Assembly (NCBI RefSeq): GCF_000832985.1
Contig: NZ_CP009920.1
Span: 372,001-436,000 of the forward strand
Source: Priestia megaterium NBRC 15308 = ATCC 14581
GTDB lineage: Bacteria > Bacillota > Bacilli > Bacillales > Bacillaceae_H
Length of the DNA: 64,000 nucleotides
Reading direction: 5' to 3'
Shown here: in pieces, positions 35,551 to 43,763 of the stretch
How the letters are laid out: each line of letters opens with the position of its first letter
How positions within the stretch are numbered: the first letter of the stretch is position 1
Program-made: the position numbers and the translations under genes
The notes under the pieces: generated by a model
What the model was told of the DNA's origin: nothing
What the model saw: only the letters and a program-made list of their open reading frames with translations
Databases searched by the model: none

Positions 35551-36081
35551 TGTTATTTCTCCTTAGAAAACTAATTTTTTATACTTTATATATTGGTTAT
35601 CTTTTCTCTTTAAGATGATAGTATAGTGGGATGTTCTTAAAGAGAAAGCCAAATTTAATTAATCGTTTTGGCAAGCGCATAGGCTGCTTTTACGCTGATT
35701 ACAATATCCTCCAACAAGCTCATTTTCTCCTCTTCTTCAACGTTTGCGTTTAATAGAAAAAATAAAGCATGGAATACCTTGATGTCGGTGCATATAATGA
35801 CTCTGTTTGGCAGCAGCTCTTAATCGACCCAAAAAAGAACATTCGTTCCCTACATTATACAAGAACACATGTTCCGTTTTCAATAAAAACTCTAAAGTTT
35901 TCCGAATTATTCCTATGAATAGCGTCAAATTTATTATTAAAAAAGAAATACTTTATATACCTAAAGAAAGATATTAAGATAATGAAAATAAAAAACTATG
36001 AGAAAATGTTCTCCAAAGCAAAATTTCGGAATGAAATAATCAACAAAATTTGCAATAATAAGTGAAGTAAGGAGGTGTATT
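35551..36081. other. Intergenic stretch, possible decayed frame
   Basis: No gene with convincing signals. A minus-strand frame ending at 35658 reads NANVEEEEKMSLLEDIVISV and KAAYALAKTIN, preceded by a stop at about 35822. It may be the tail of a lost gene, or a 22-aa peptide starting at the ATG at 35724 behind GAGGAG. The right part holds the promoter of the EamA gene. Confidence 0.35.
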
Positions 36082-36990
36082 ATGTTTCGATTGTATGGAG
36101 CCTTAATTGGGCTTAGTTTAATTTGGGGTTTATCTTTTGTATTTATGAAGTGGCTGCTTCCCTCAGCTGGTATATGGGGAATTGTATTTTTTCGTTGTTT
36201 AGCAGGTGCAATCATCTTGCTCCCGTTTTTATGGTGGAAGCGTAGAAAAGTTAAAGAGAAACTCCCCTGGAAGGCGTTGATTGTTGTTGGTATATTTAAC
36301 TGTGGTTTGGCGTGGGGATTAATTTCCTTAAGCGAAACTGAGATAAACAGTACAACTGCCTCTATTCTAAATGCGACCACTCCAATCTGGACAGGTCTTA
36401 TCGGATTTATTCTTTTTTCTTATCGACTTACCCGACGTCAGTGGATCGGTATTCTTATCGGGTTTTTCGGGATACTCGTCCTTATGGATTTTCAATTTGG
36501 TCAGATTTTCGGGAAAGGGTTTGTCGGAATTGGAACAATGCTTGTTGCTTGTATCTGCTATGGGCTTGCTGGGCAGTTAACAAAACGGTTTTTGTCTGAG
36601 GTGAGCGTACTAACTATAACAACCTTCACCTTACTAACAGGTTCTATCATCGGTTTAGTTGGGATGCTGATTACCGAACCCTTCAAATCAGATTTGTTGA
36701 TTCATCCACTTCCGATTCTGGCAATTGTGGGTCTCGGTTGTTTTGGCTCAGGACTGGGTCAGTTAATCTATTTTTATATCAATAAAAATGGTGGCCCTGA
36801 ATTAGCAGCGACGGTTACTTACCTGATCCCTGCCTCAGCCATGGTATGGGGTTATGTACTACTGGGAGAGACAATTACTCCAAACGTAGTCGTTGGACTA
36901 CTTATTATCTTTACTGGCGTTTATCTTTCATCTAGGAAATCAAAAGGGAAAACTTCGCATGTCACTCTTGTTAGCAATAAACAAAATTAA
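36082..36990 (+). CDS. EamA/DMT-family transporter
   Basis: The 302-residue membrane protein has ten hydrophobic segments in two EamA repeats (LIGLSLIWGLSFVFMKWLLP, then GIGTMLVACICYGLAGQLTK). The drug/metabolite transporter superfamily exports amino acids or metabolites. AAGGAGGTG precedes ATG by 6 bases. It is monocistronic, with a terminator at 37131. Substrate unknown. Confidence 0.88.
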   Translation: MFRLYGALIGLSLIWGLSFVFMKWLLPSAGIWGIVFFRCLAGAIILLPFLWWKRRKVKEKLPWKALIVVGIFNCGLAWGLISLSETEINSTTASILNATTPIWTGLIGFILFSYRLTRRQWIGILIGFFGILVLMDFQFGQIFGKGFVGIGTMLVACICYGLAGQLTKRFLSEVSVLTITTFTLLTGSIIGLVGMLITEPFKSDLLIHPLPILAIVGLGCFGSGLGQLIYFYINKNGGPELAATVTYLIPASAMVWGYVLLGETITPNVVVGLLIIFTGVYLSSRKSKGKTSHVTLVSNKQN

Positions 36991-37087
36991 GTAAGTAGAT
37001 TTTATAATGTGAGTCTTTAAAGGTATCTCCGAGAGAGGAATTAAGAAACTGAAGGATTACAGAATATGATATATTTCAAATGGAATT

Positions 37088-37128
37088 CATCATATATGAT
37101 GATAAAACGAAATTCTAGAATTTCGTTT
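37088..37128. repeat. Two adjacent perfect palindromes
   Basis: A 14-bp palindrome (CATCATATATGATG, 37088-37101) is followed 3 bases later by a perfect 24-bp palindrome (37105-37128, half-site AAACGAAATTCT). Both lie between the EamA stop and its terminator. Confidence 0.7.
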
Positions 37129-37129
37129 A

Positions 37130-37162
37130 AAAGGCAGCCCTCTATTTGGCTGCCTTTTTTAT
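37130..37162 (+). terminator. Terminator after the EamA transporter
   Basis: AAGGCAGCC pairs with GGCTGCCTT, followed by TTTTAT. Confidence 0.88.
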
Positions 37163-37237
37163 TTCAAGGCAGAAAATAATTTTAAAATTCACTGCTAGCT
37201 ATCCCGTACAACACAACATCAAACAAAAACGCTGAAT

Positions 37238-38029
37238 TTATATATGTAACAGATTTGAGATATTTCCACCCAACACTCTGTCTGCAACTTCTCCACTAGA
37301 TGTATGACGCTTAACGGCCTGTAGATTTAAATATGGATCTCCATATGGAAAGTCCGAACTAAATAACGTTCTTTCAGGTATTTCTTTTATAGCTAAAGAC
37401 AAGGCGTATGTTGTATAAAATGCAGATATATCTAAGTAAGCATTTTTAGTGTCTTTTATCATTTCTATCGTTTGTAGCCAATGAATTCCGCCCATATGCC
37501 CGTATATAACCGGAACATTTTCATATTTTTGAGTGAGAAGAAATAACTCTTGAATATCCTTTAAGTTCAAAGGATAAAAAGTATGTACCCAGATAGGCAA
37601 AGACGTATAGTCACTTGCTGCTTTAAATATAGGTTCTAACAATGGAATTTGACCTGGGCCAAGAGTAAATTCTCCGAGACCTTTCATCCTTTGCTCTTTG
37701 ACAAGCTTCTCTACCCAATCGTTTAGAGTGACATCACCAGAAGAAAAAGAAAGTGGAACCGAACCAAATCCAACAAACCGATTCGGGTGCTGCTTAATCG
37801 CAACGATTACTTCTTCTAGCGCCTTTAAGCGTGCTTGTACGGGATTCACCTCATTATTTAGAATTTGATTTAGTTTGTTCATTTCCGTGGTGAATTCTTT
37901 AACGTTGCTGCTTTTTTCTGGATGAACAAGAGTAGAAAACAATACGGTTTTATCTATTCCACTTTCATCCATCATTTTAATATGATTCTCTATAGGTAAA
38001 ACCACATGTGCGTGACTATCAATAATCAT
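37238..38029 (-). CDS. Amidohydrolase (TIM-barrel, ACMSD-like superfamily)
   Basis: The 263-residue metal-dependent hydrolase or decarboxylase has DSHAHVVLP (metal HxH), PIWVHTFYPL, VIYGHMGGIHW (metal His) and LFSSDFPYGDP (metal Asp). It belongs to the amidohydrolase_2 family that includes ACMSD and related decarboxylases. ATG at 38029, with AAAAGGAG 7 bases upstream, overlaps the CMD stop. It is the third gene of a leftward MFS-CMD-amidohydrolase operon. Substrate unknown, probably a cyclic or aromatic acid. Confidence 0.85.
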   Translation of the reverse strand: MIIDSHAHVVLPIENHIKMMDESGIDKTVLFSTLVHPEKSSNVKEFTTEMNKLNQILNNEVNPVQARLKALEEVIVAIKQHPNRFVGFGSVPLSFSSGDVTLNDWVEKLVKEQRMKGLGEFTLGPGQIPLLEPIFKAASDYTSLPIWVHTFYPLNLKDIQELFLLTQKYENVPVIYGHMGGIHWLQTIEMIKDTKNAYLDISAFYTTYALSLAIKEIPERTLFSSDFPYGDPYLNLQAVKRHTSSGEVADRVLGGNISNLLHI

Positions 38030-38435
38030 TTTGTTTCTCCTTTTTGTTTCTTTCTGTTCTTTCAGAAAAGACTTCATTGGCTACTGTTAAAATCGTATTT
38101 AAAGCTACAGGGAATCCAGCATAAATGACCATTTGTAACATTGCTTCTAAAATTTCTTCCTGTGTCCACCCACCATTCAAAGCCCCGTTTATGTAAAATT
38201 TCAGCTGTTTCGTATTGCCTAATGCAGTTAGGCCAGCCACTGCGGCAAGAAGGCGTGACTTTAAGTCTAAGCCTGGTCTCGAGAAAATTTGTCCATAATT
38301 AAACTCTACAGCTAACGTTCCTAAATCAGGGAGAGCTGACTGTTCAAAGCCAGCCATTATGTCCTTATAGTTCTCTGGATCAATCTTAGCTAATATATCT
38401 AATCCTCGTTGAAAGTTATCTGTGTGTGTTCTCAT
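38019..38435 (-). CDS. CMD-family protein of the uncharacterised operon
   Basis: The 138-residue protein has the carboxymuconolactone decarboxylase helices: GQIFSRPGLDLKSRLLAAVAG, LKFYINGALNGGWTQEEILEAM and IYAGFPVALNTI. No CxxC is present. It starts in a TAATG overlap with the MFS stop and ends overlapping the amidohydrolase start, so translation is coupled. A paralogue lies at 20805. Confidence 0.88.
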   Translation of the reverse strand: MRTHTDNFQRGLDILAKIDPENYKDIMAGFEQSALPDLGTLAVEFNYGQIFSRPGLDLKSRLLAAVAGLTALGNTKQLKFYINGALNGGWTQEEILEAMLQMVIYAGFPVALNTILTVANEVFSERTERNKKEKQNDY

Positions 38436-39661
38436 TACGTATTACTTCCTTTCTTATTCATGAAATTCCCTATCGTTTTTTTAGGGATGCTTATTGGAAT
38501 TAAAGAACAAAAGCTAATGGCTATCATCAATATGGCTATGGCACACACTCCATGCCACTCCCATTTACTCCATGCAAGTAAACCCACATAAGATCCTAGG
38601 GACCCTCCTAAAAATGTGGAAACCATATATAATCCATTTAATCGACTTCTTTTTTCTTCTCCTAATTGGAAAATAGTAAACTGACAGGCAACTTGGTTTG
38701 CTTGAGTTCCTATCGTTATGAGAAGAGCTCCTAAAATTAACCCAGGCAACCAGTACCCTCCCCTTATAAGACCTATAAAGGCAAGTAAAGATATGGACAT
38801 ACACAAAAGACTTGCAAACTTTGCCCCTTTTGTATCAATTAAACGTCCGATAATCGGCGTAGCAAACGCTCCCGCTATCCCGACTAACCCTATTACCCCC
38901 ACCATGTCACTTCCATAGAAATAGGGATCTGTATCTAATAAAAAGACAAGCGTGGTCCAAAATGCACTAAAAGAAGCAAACATCATTCCCTGACTTACGC
39001 ATGCTTGTTGCAGGGCTCTTTCTTTTATAAACAGCGGACCTAACGACATGATTAAGTGTTTATAACTGGGTGCATTCGCTCCCTTACTTTTTGGAAAATA
39101 GACGTAAACTAACAAAATCATAAAAAGTGTAGCCACAGCAGACGTCCAATACACCATTCGCCACCCAAAATGAACATCAATAAAACCACTAACAAGTCGA
39201 GCGCCTAAAATACCACAAATTAATCCAATGGCGACATTTCCTAAAACTTTTCCTCTATTATGACCTGAAGCTATATTCGCAGCCAACGGAACAATAATTT
39301 GAGGAACAACCGTTACAATTCCTAAAGCTAAACTTGTAACCAGCATCCACGTTTTGTTGATAGATAAAGCGTTTAAAGCGAGAACGATACATATAGCGAA
39401 TAATAAAAACAAAATCAATTTTTTTCGTTCAAAGATGTCTCCCAACGGTACTATCAAAAGATTTCCTAGTGCGTATCCAATTTGAGCTAAAGTAGCTATA
39501 ATGCCTATGCTGGCCGCTGAAACATGAAAACTGGCGGACATGCTTACTAAAAGGGTTTGGTTCAAGTAGACGTTAGCCACTGTAAACCCGCAAACTGTAG
39601 CCATTAAAAGAACTAATCCTTTTGATATATCAGACGTCTTTTCGCTATCTTTTACTATCAT
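38435..39661 (-). CDS. MFS transporter (AraJ/YdeR-like)
   Basis: The 408-residue protein has twelve membrane segments and the MFS loop motif GYALGNLLIVPLGDIFERKK. It resembles Bacillus YdeR/AraJ-type exporters. ATG at 39661 has GGGAGG 8 bases upstream, so the GTG at 39670 is less likely. It is first in the operon and divergent from an XRE regulator. It may import the substrate of the downstream enzymes or export a toxic product. Confidence 0.87.
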   Translation of the reverse strand: MIVKDSEKTSDISKGLVLLMATVCGFTVANVYLNQTLLVSMSASFHVSAASIGIIATLAQIGYALGNLLIVPLGDIFERKKLILFLLFAICIVLALNALSINKTWMLVTSLALGIVTVVPQIIVPLAANIASGHNRGKVLGNVAIGLICGILGARLVSGFIDVHFGWRMVYWTSAVATLFMILLVYVYFPKSKGANAPSYKHLIMSLGPLFIKERALQQACVSQGMMFASFSAFWTTLVFLLDTDPYFYGSDMVGVIGLVGIAGAFATPIIGRLIDTKGAKFASLLCMSISLLAFIGLIRGGYWLPGLILGALLITIGTQANQVACQFTIFQLGEEKRSRLNGLYMVSTFLGGSLGSYVGLLAWSKWEWHGVCAIAILMIAISFCSLIPISIPKKTIGNFMNKKGSNT

Positions 39662-39699
39662 CTGTTTCACCTCCCTTACCTAGATCATAAAATAAGGAT

Positions 39700-39730
39700 T
39701 ATAATGGTAATAGGAGTCTAGTTATACTAG
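39700..39730 (+). promoter_or_regulatory. XRE gene promoter with palindromic operator
   Basis: TATAAT (39700-39705) is followed at +6 to +18 by the 13-bp palindrome CTAGTTATACTAG (39718-39730). Position suggests autorepression and control of the divergent MFS operon. Confidence 0.5.
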
Positions 39731-39765
39731 CAGTAAAAGTACTACCTACACAAAGGAGTAAAATC

Positions 39766-40602
39766 ATGGTAAGCGATAAAGAAAGAAGAAAAGAATTAGG
39801 AGATTTTCTAAAGATAAGACGAGAACGATTGTCTCCAAAAGATTTTAATTTGCCTATTGGACCGAGGAGAAGAGCTAAAGGATTACGCAGAGAAGAAGTG
39901 TCTCAACTAGCAGGAGTCGGCATAACTTGGTATACGTGGCTAGAACAAGGACGAGATATACAAGTATCTTCCGAAGTATTAGAAGCCATATCTCGTATTT
40001 TTAAATTAAACAAAGAAGAAATGGAGCATTTATTTTCATTAGGCAATCAGCCGCTTCCGTCTGCAACCGTGCAGAATGAAAGAGAAAATATAGATCGTGT
40101 TATAAAAAACCTATTAAGTCAATTAGGTCACTGCCCTGCCTATGTAACAGATGAAAAACTTAATATCGTAGACTGGAATAAAGCTGCTGTGGTGGTATTT
40201 GGGGACTTTAACGAGATGGACGAGCGAAACCGCAATGCAGTGTGGCGCTGTTTTACTTCCAAAGAATATCAAAACCTTTTTCAAAATTGGGAAGATCATG
40301 CTCAACGACTAATTGCCCAATTTCGCCTAGCTTACACACGCTTTGTCGGAGATGAGTGGTTTAAAGCTATGATTAGTGAACTTAGCGAGAAAAGCCCTCA
40401 GTTTTACAAGTGGTGGTCTAATCATGAAGTTTTAGGTATGCCTTGTGGAAAGAAGACAATTATTCATCCTGTGGTAGGAGAAATGATTATGGATCATATC
40501 ACACTCCAAGTGTATGATGCACCTGAATTAAAAGTAACCATTTATCAACCTTGCCAAGAAAAAGAAACAGAAGAAAAGATGAAGCATTTACTGAGATCAT
40601 AA
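39766..40602 (+). CDS. XRE-family regulator with MmyB-like ligand domain
   Basis: The 278-residue protein begins with an XRE helix-turn-helix (RRKELGDFLKIRRERLSPKD, then RRAKGLRREEVSQLAGVGITWYTWLEQGRD, about 30-60). It continues with the MmyB-like PAS-type domain (CPAYVTDEKLNIVDWNKAAV). This family commonly represses the divergent MFS or oxidoreductase operon and binds a small ligand. AAGGAGTAAAATC precedes ATG. Confidence 0.88.
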   Translation: MVSDKERRKELGDFLKIRRERLSPKDFNLPIGPRRRAKGLRREEVSQLAGVGITWYTWLEQGRDIQVSSEVLEAISRIFKLNKEEMEHLFSLGNQPLPSATVQNERENIDRVIKNLLSQLGHCPAYVTDEKLNIVDWNKAAVVVFGDFNEMDERNRNAVWRCFTSKEYQNLFQNWEDHAQRLIAQFRLAYTRFVGDEWFKAMISELSEKSPQFYKWWSNHEVLGMPCGKKTIIHPVVGEMIMDHITLQVYDAPELKVTIYQPCQEKETEEKMKHLLRS

Positions 40603-40636
40603 TATTAGTACTATACGTATCATTAATGTTAATTAC

Positions 40637-40676
40637 TAGAAGCCTATGTAATCTTGATAAGTACATAGGCTTCTTT
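40637..40676 (+). terminator. Terminator after the XRE gene
   Basis: AGAAGCCTATGTA pairs with TACATAGGCTTCT, followed by TTGCGTTTTTC. Confidence 0.85.
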
Positions 40677-40938
40677 GCGTTTTTCTTCTAACTTATTTCA
40701 TCAAAAACGTTCGTAAAAGTATGTGTGTTTTAGAATACGTTCGTAATTAATTTCCGAACTTAAATGAACGGTAAAAATGATAGTTTTATTATCTAAATGA
40801 AAAGTCCGTAAAAGTATACTTTTACGGACTTTTATTGGTTCTTGTAATACTTATTATGGTAACTACGATTATATATGATGTTTACACTGATAAAATCTTA
40901 ATTTGTGGTAATATTTTCTATAAAGGAGGTTAGGTCAA
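40677..40938. repeat. Palindrome-rich leader before the racemase gene
   Basis: A perfect 34-bp palindrome spans 40800-40833 (half-site AAAAGTCCGTAAAAGTA). Related motifs precede it: CGTTCGTAAAAGTAT near 40705 and ACGTTCGTAATTA near 40736. ATTTCCGAACTTA at 40750 resembles a PurR box (AWWWCCGAACWWT). The palindrome is followed by TTTTATT and may serve as a bidirectional terminator. Confidence 0.55.
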
Positions 40939-41637
40939 TTGAAAACAATAGGCTTATTAGGTGGAATGAGTTGGGAATCATCAAGCGAGTATTACAGAAT
41001 TATCAATCAAACAGTAAATAGAAAGTTAGGAGGACATCACTCTGCTAAAAGTGTGATGTATTCTGTAGACTTTGAAGAAATAAAGAAATTGCAACATAGT
41101 GATAGATGGGATGAAGCAACAGAGTTAATGATTAAAGGAGCTCAATATATCGAAAAAGGTGGAGCCGACTTTTTAGTTATCTGTACAAACACTATGCATA
41201 AAATGGCAAGTGATATTCAGCAACACATTGGTATTCCTATTTTACATATTGCAGATGCCACAGCTAAGAAAATAAAAGACCAAGGGATTAATAGAGTCGG
41301 GTTGCTTGGCACGAAGTTTACGATGGAAGAGGATTTTTATAAAGGTCGACTTATGGCTAATCATAATCTTGAAGTTAATATCCCCAGCGAAAAAGAGCGC
41401 CAAATTGTACATGATATTATTTACAAAGAATTATGTTTAGGGAAGATTGACTTAGGTTCCAAAAGTGCATATCAAAAAATTATAAATGGTTTAATCAACG
41501 ATGGAATAGAAGGAGCTATATTAGGTTGTACTGAAATCTCCTTACTAATTAATCAGAATGATATCTGGATACCTATATTCGATACCACAGAAATACATGC
41601 ACAAACAGCAGTTGATTGGGCATTGGGGATCTCCTAA
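40939..41637 (+). CDS. Aspartate/glutamate racemase family protein
   Basis: The 232-residue protein starts MKTIGLLGGMSWESSSEYYR, the signature of the aspartate racemase branch. It has CTNTMHKMA (first catalytic Cys) and GAILGCTEISLLI (second Cys). It interconverts L- and D-amino acids, probably aspartate. The start is TTG, with AAAGGAGGT 8 bases upstream. It is monocistronic with two terminators downstream. Confidence 0.92.
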   Translation: MKTIGLLGGMSWESSSEYYRIINQTVNRKLGGHHSAKSVMYSVDFEEIKKLQHSDRWDEATELMIKGAQYIEKGGADFLVICTNTMHKMASDIQQHIGIPILHIADATAKKIKDQGINRVGLLGTKFTMEEDFYKGRLMANHNLEVNIPSEKERQIVHDIIYKELCLGKIDLGSKSAYQKIINGLINDGIEGAILGCTEISLLINQNDIWIPIFDTTEIHAQTAVDWALGIS

Positions 41638-41745
41638 GAAAATAAGTAGATGAAAAAGAGACTAAGTACCATATTCCTCAGAACAAAGGCTTCCTAGAAA
41701 ATCACATTATGTAAACTTACTTGTAATAAATTACGATTAATAACA

Positions 41746-41782
41746 AAAAGAATCCTTTGCTTCTATCAGCAAAGGATTTTGA
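41746..41782 (+). terminator. Terminator after the racemase gene
   Basis: GAATCCTTTGC pairs with GCAAAGGATTT, followed by TGAAATTT. Confidence 0.75.
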
Positions 41783-42050
41783 AATTTATTGGAATAGGGG
41801 GAATACTTTATTAGTCTGGCCAGATTTGTAGATTCATATACATATATCTTTAAAAATAAAGTCTGTATTTTATAATTCAATTTCCTCCTTTTGTAGTTAA
41901 TAAAAACAAACCATACCTACTTGGGTATGGTTTGTTTATTATTTACTTTCATTCTAGGAATATTTTCTAGTCAATCATAGAATATAAATAGGTAAAAAGG
42001 GTTGATTATAGATAAAAAGGGTACTTTTAAAGTAAAAGTGAGGGATAGTC
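41783..42050. other. Intergenic stretch with hairpin and paired direct repeats
   Basis: A second hairpin (AAACAAACCATACC against GGTATGGTTTGTTT, 41905-41938) lies here. TAGRTAAAAAGGGT occurs at 41989-42002 and again at 42009-42022, exactly 20 bases apart, 30-60 bases before the kinase gene. No gene is seen. Confidence 0.6.
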
Positions 42051-43094
42051 ATGGATATACGAATTCAGTCTACAGACATAGATTTTCAACAGTTAATTGA
42101 ATATTCCCTTAATTCTATTTTGATTATTGAAAAAGAAGGCCACATTCTTTACTGTAATAAGGTATGCTTGAATTTACTGAATGTAGCTACTCACGAGGAA
42201 GTCCTATATAAAAGTTGGTATCGTTTTTTACATCCTGACTTCCATGACGTGTTTAAAGAACGATTAAAAAGGGTTTTGGAGGAACAGGAAGCAGCAGAAC
42301 TCATAGAACAAAGAATAATAAGAAATGATGGAGAATTTATAGAGATCGAAGTCATGTCTGCTCCTTATTACTTAGGTGATGAAGTCTTTGCACAAGTCAT
42401 TATTCAAGATATTACCCATCGTAAATTAGCAGAGAAGCTTTTAAATGAAGGAGAAAAACTCTCGGCTATTGGTCAAATAGCAGCTAGTATTGCCCATGAA
42501 GTTAAAAATCCCCTTACAACAGTTAAAGGATTTTTACAGTTATTAAAAGAATCTCGCCCCCATTCCTATTTAGATATAATGGAAACTGAATTAGAAAAAG
42601 CATTTAACACTCTTCAAAATTTATTACAGGTATCCAAGCCGGACTTAGATGACGAACCTTTTGTTCCTATCGATATATGCAAAGAATTAGCATCTCTCTT
42701 ATTCCTCTTTCAAGGAAGACTTTACAACGTGGAAATAGAGATGGACGCAATAGATTCTAAGCGACTGATAATAGGAAAGCGAAATTTATTACTAAAAGCT
42801 CTTTTTAACCTGATTAAAAATGCATTAGAAGCTGTTGAAGATAAAGGGAAAATAAAGATTGAACATTACTTTGATGAGGGATACATTCATATAAAAGTGA
42901 GTGACACGGGAGTGGGAATTCCTGAAGAACAATTAAAACAACTGGGAAACCCGTTTTTTTCCACTAAAAATGAAGGAACGGGTCTAGGTCTTACTCAAGT
43001 ATTTGCCACTATACGTGAACACAGAGGAACTATCTCGGTTCAAAGTATTGTCGGGAAAGGAACCACTTTTCATATCAAACTTCCTCTTAACTAA
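42051..43094 (+). CDS. PAS-domain sensor histidine kinase, sporulation-kinase-like
   Basis: The 347-residue soluble kinase has one PAS domain (about 12-122), a HisKA domain with SIAHEVKNPLTTVKGFLQLL (phosphorylated His149), and a HATPase domain with NLIKNALEAVE (N box), DTGVGIPEEQ and GTGLGL. No membrane segment is present. HE-x-KNPLTTVKGFLQ is the pattern of KinA/KinE-type kinases that feed the Spo0F phosphorelay. GTGAGGG precedes ATG. No response regulator adjoins it, and an Sda-like kinase inhibitor is encoded 307 bases downstream, both as expected for a sporulation kinase. Confidence 0.87.
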   Translation: MDIRIQSTDIDFQQLIEYSLNSILIIEKEGHILYCNKVCLNLLNVATHEEVLYKSWYRFLHPDFHDVFKERLKRVLEEQEAAELIEQRIIRNDGEFIEIEVMSAPYYLGDEVFAQVIIQDITHRKLAEKLLNEGEKLSAIGQIAASIAHEVKNPLTTVKGFLQLLKESRPHSYLDIMETELEKAFNTLQNLLQVSKPDLDDEPFVPIDICKELASLLFLFQGRLYNVEIEMDAIDSKRLIIGKRNLLLKALFNLIKNALEAVEDKGKIKIEHYFDEGYIHIKVSDTGVGIPEEQLKQLGNPFFSTKNEGTGLGLTQVFATIREHRGTISVQSIVGKGTTFHIKLPLN

Positions 43095-43400
43095 ATTATT
43101 TTGAAATGCTGTTGTGAGCGTGTTCAAGTTACAGTTCCTTTAACGTATTCTTTTAGAGAAGAAAAGGGATCAAAGCAAACGTATGCGGGATTTGGTAGTT
43201 GACGATAAAGATGTACCAAATTCCGTGTCATACTGACATATCAAATATTGTTTATTCCTTTTACTTACTTAACAGGGGAACCTTGTATCAATAGTAATTC
43301 TCTTTTATGCTGGTTTTTAAAAAGTTATATCTACATTATTAAAACTCAAAAGGATATTCGTTAATGTTGAGTCATTAATGAATGTTCTCAAGCCATTATC
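43095..43400. other. Intergenic stretch with an imperfect hairpin
   Basis: GGATTTGGTA (about 43189) and TACCAAATTCC (about 43215) form an inverted repeat without a T-tract. No open frame with a ribosome binding site is seen. Confidence 0.45.
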
Positions 43401-43553
43401 TCATTCCATATAATATTTGATTAAGGTACTTGTCAGAGGCAAACCTCTTCTTTTTATTTCTTTTTCAAGAATGAGAATGAACTCTCTTTCTAAGTTTAAT
43501 TTTATAGCCTTATCATAGGATGTTAGTAAAAGTTCATCGACCAAATTTTCCAT
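43401..43553 (-). CDS. sda: Sda-like sporulation kinase inhibitor
   Basis: The 50-residue product reads MENLVDELLLTSYDKAIKLN, then LEREFILILEKEIKRRGLPL. It matches the helical-hairpin pattern of B. subtilis Sda (LSDELL-SY-KA-E-NLNRDFI-LIENEIKRRSL), which binds the HisKA domain of KinA and blocks autophosphorylation upon replication stress. AAAGGGG lies 8 bases before ATG. It is convergent with the PAS kinase, a natural target. The C-terminal tail is longer than in Sda of B. subtilis. Confidence 0.85.
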   Translation of the reverse strand: MENLVDELLLTSYDKAIKLNLEREFILILEKEIKRRGLPLTSTLIKYYME

Positions 43554-43737
43554 GTTATTACCCCTTTCCTGTAAAAGTAATACATATTTTCGAAAAATTC
43601 TTAATGAATTCCGATTTACAAATAACCCCTAATTTATATCTATTTTGTTCCCTCTCTTTTTTTTAGCAAACTTTGTTTTAGAAGGTAATTTTGTATAAAT
43701 TCCACCCAAATTCGACAGGAAATCTCCCTTATTTCTA

Positions 43738-43743
43738 TTTATT
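43738..43743. repeat. Left target duplication of the IS21-family element
   Basis: TTTATT at 43738-43743 is repeated at 49629-49634, directly outside the element ends. A 6-bp duplication is within the IS21 range. Confidence 0.8.
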
Positions 43744-43763
43744 TGTGACTGCTAAAATAGCAT

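Noticed and set aside
35737-35928. Minus-strand 63-aa frame
   Set aside because: No ribosome binding site and no protein-like pattern; overlaps another weak decayed frame.
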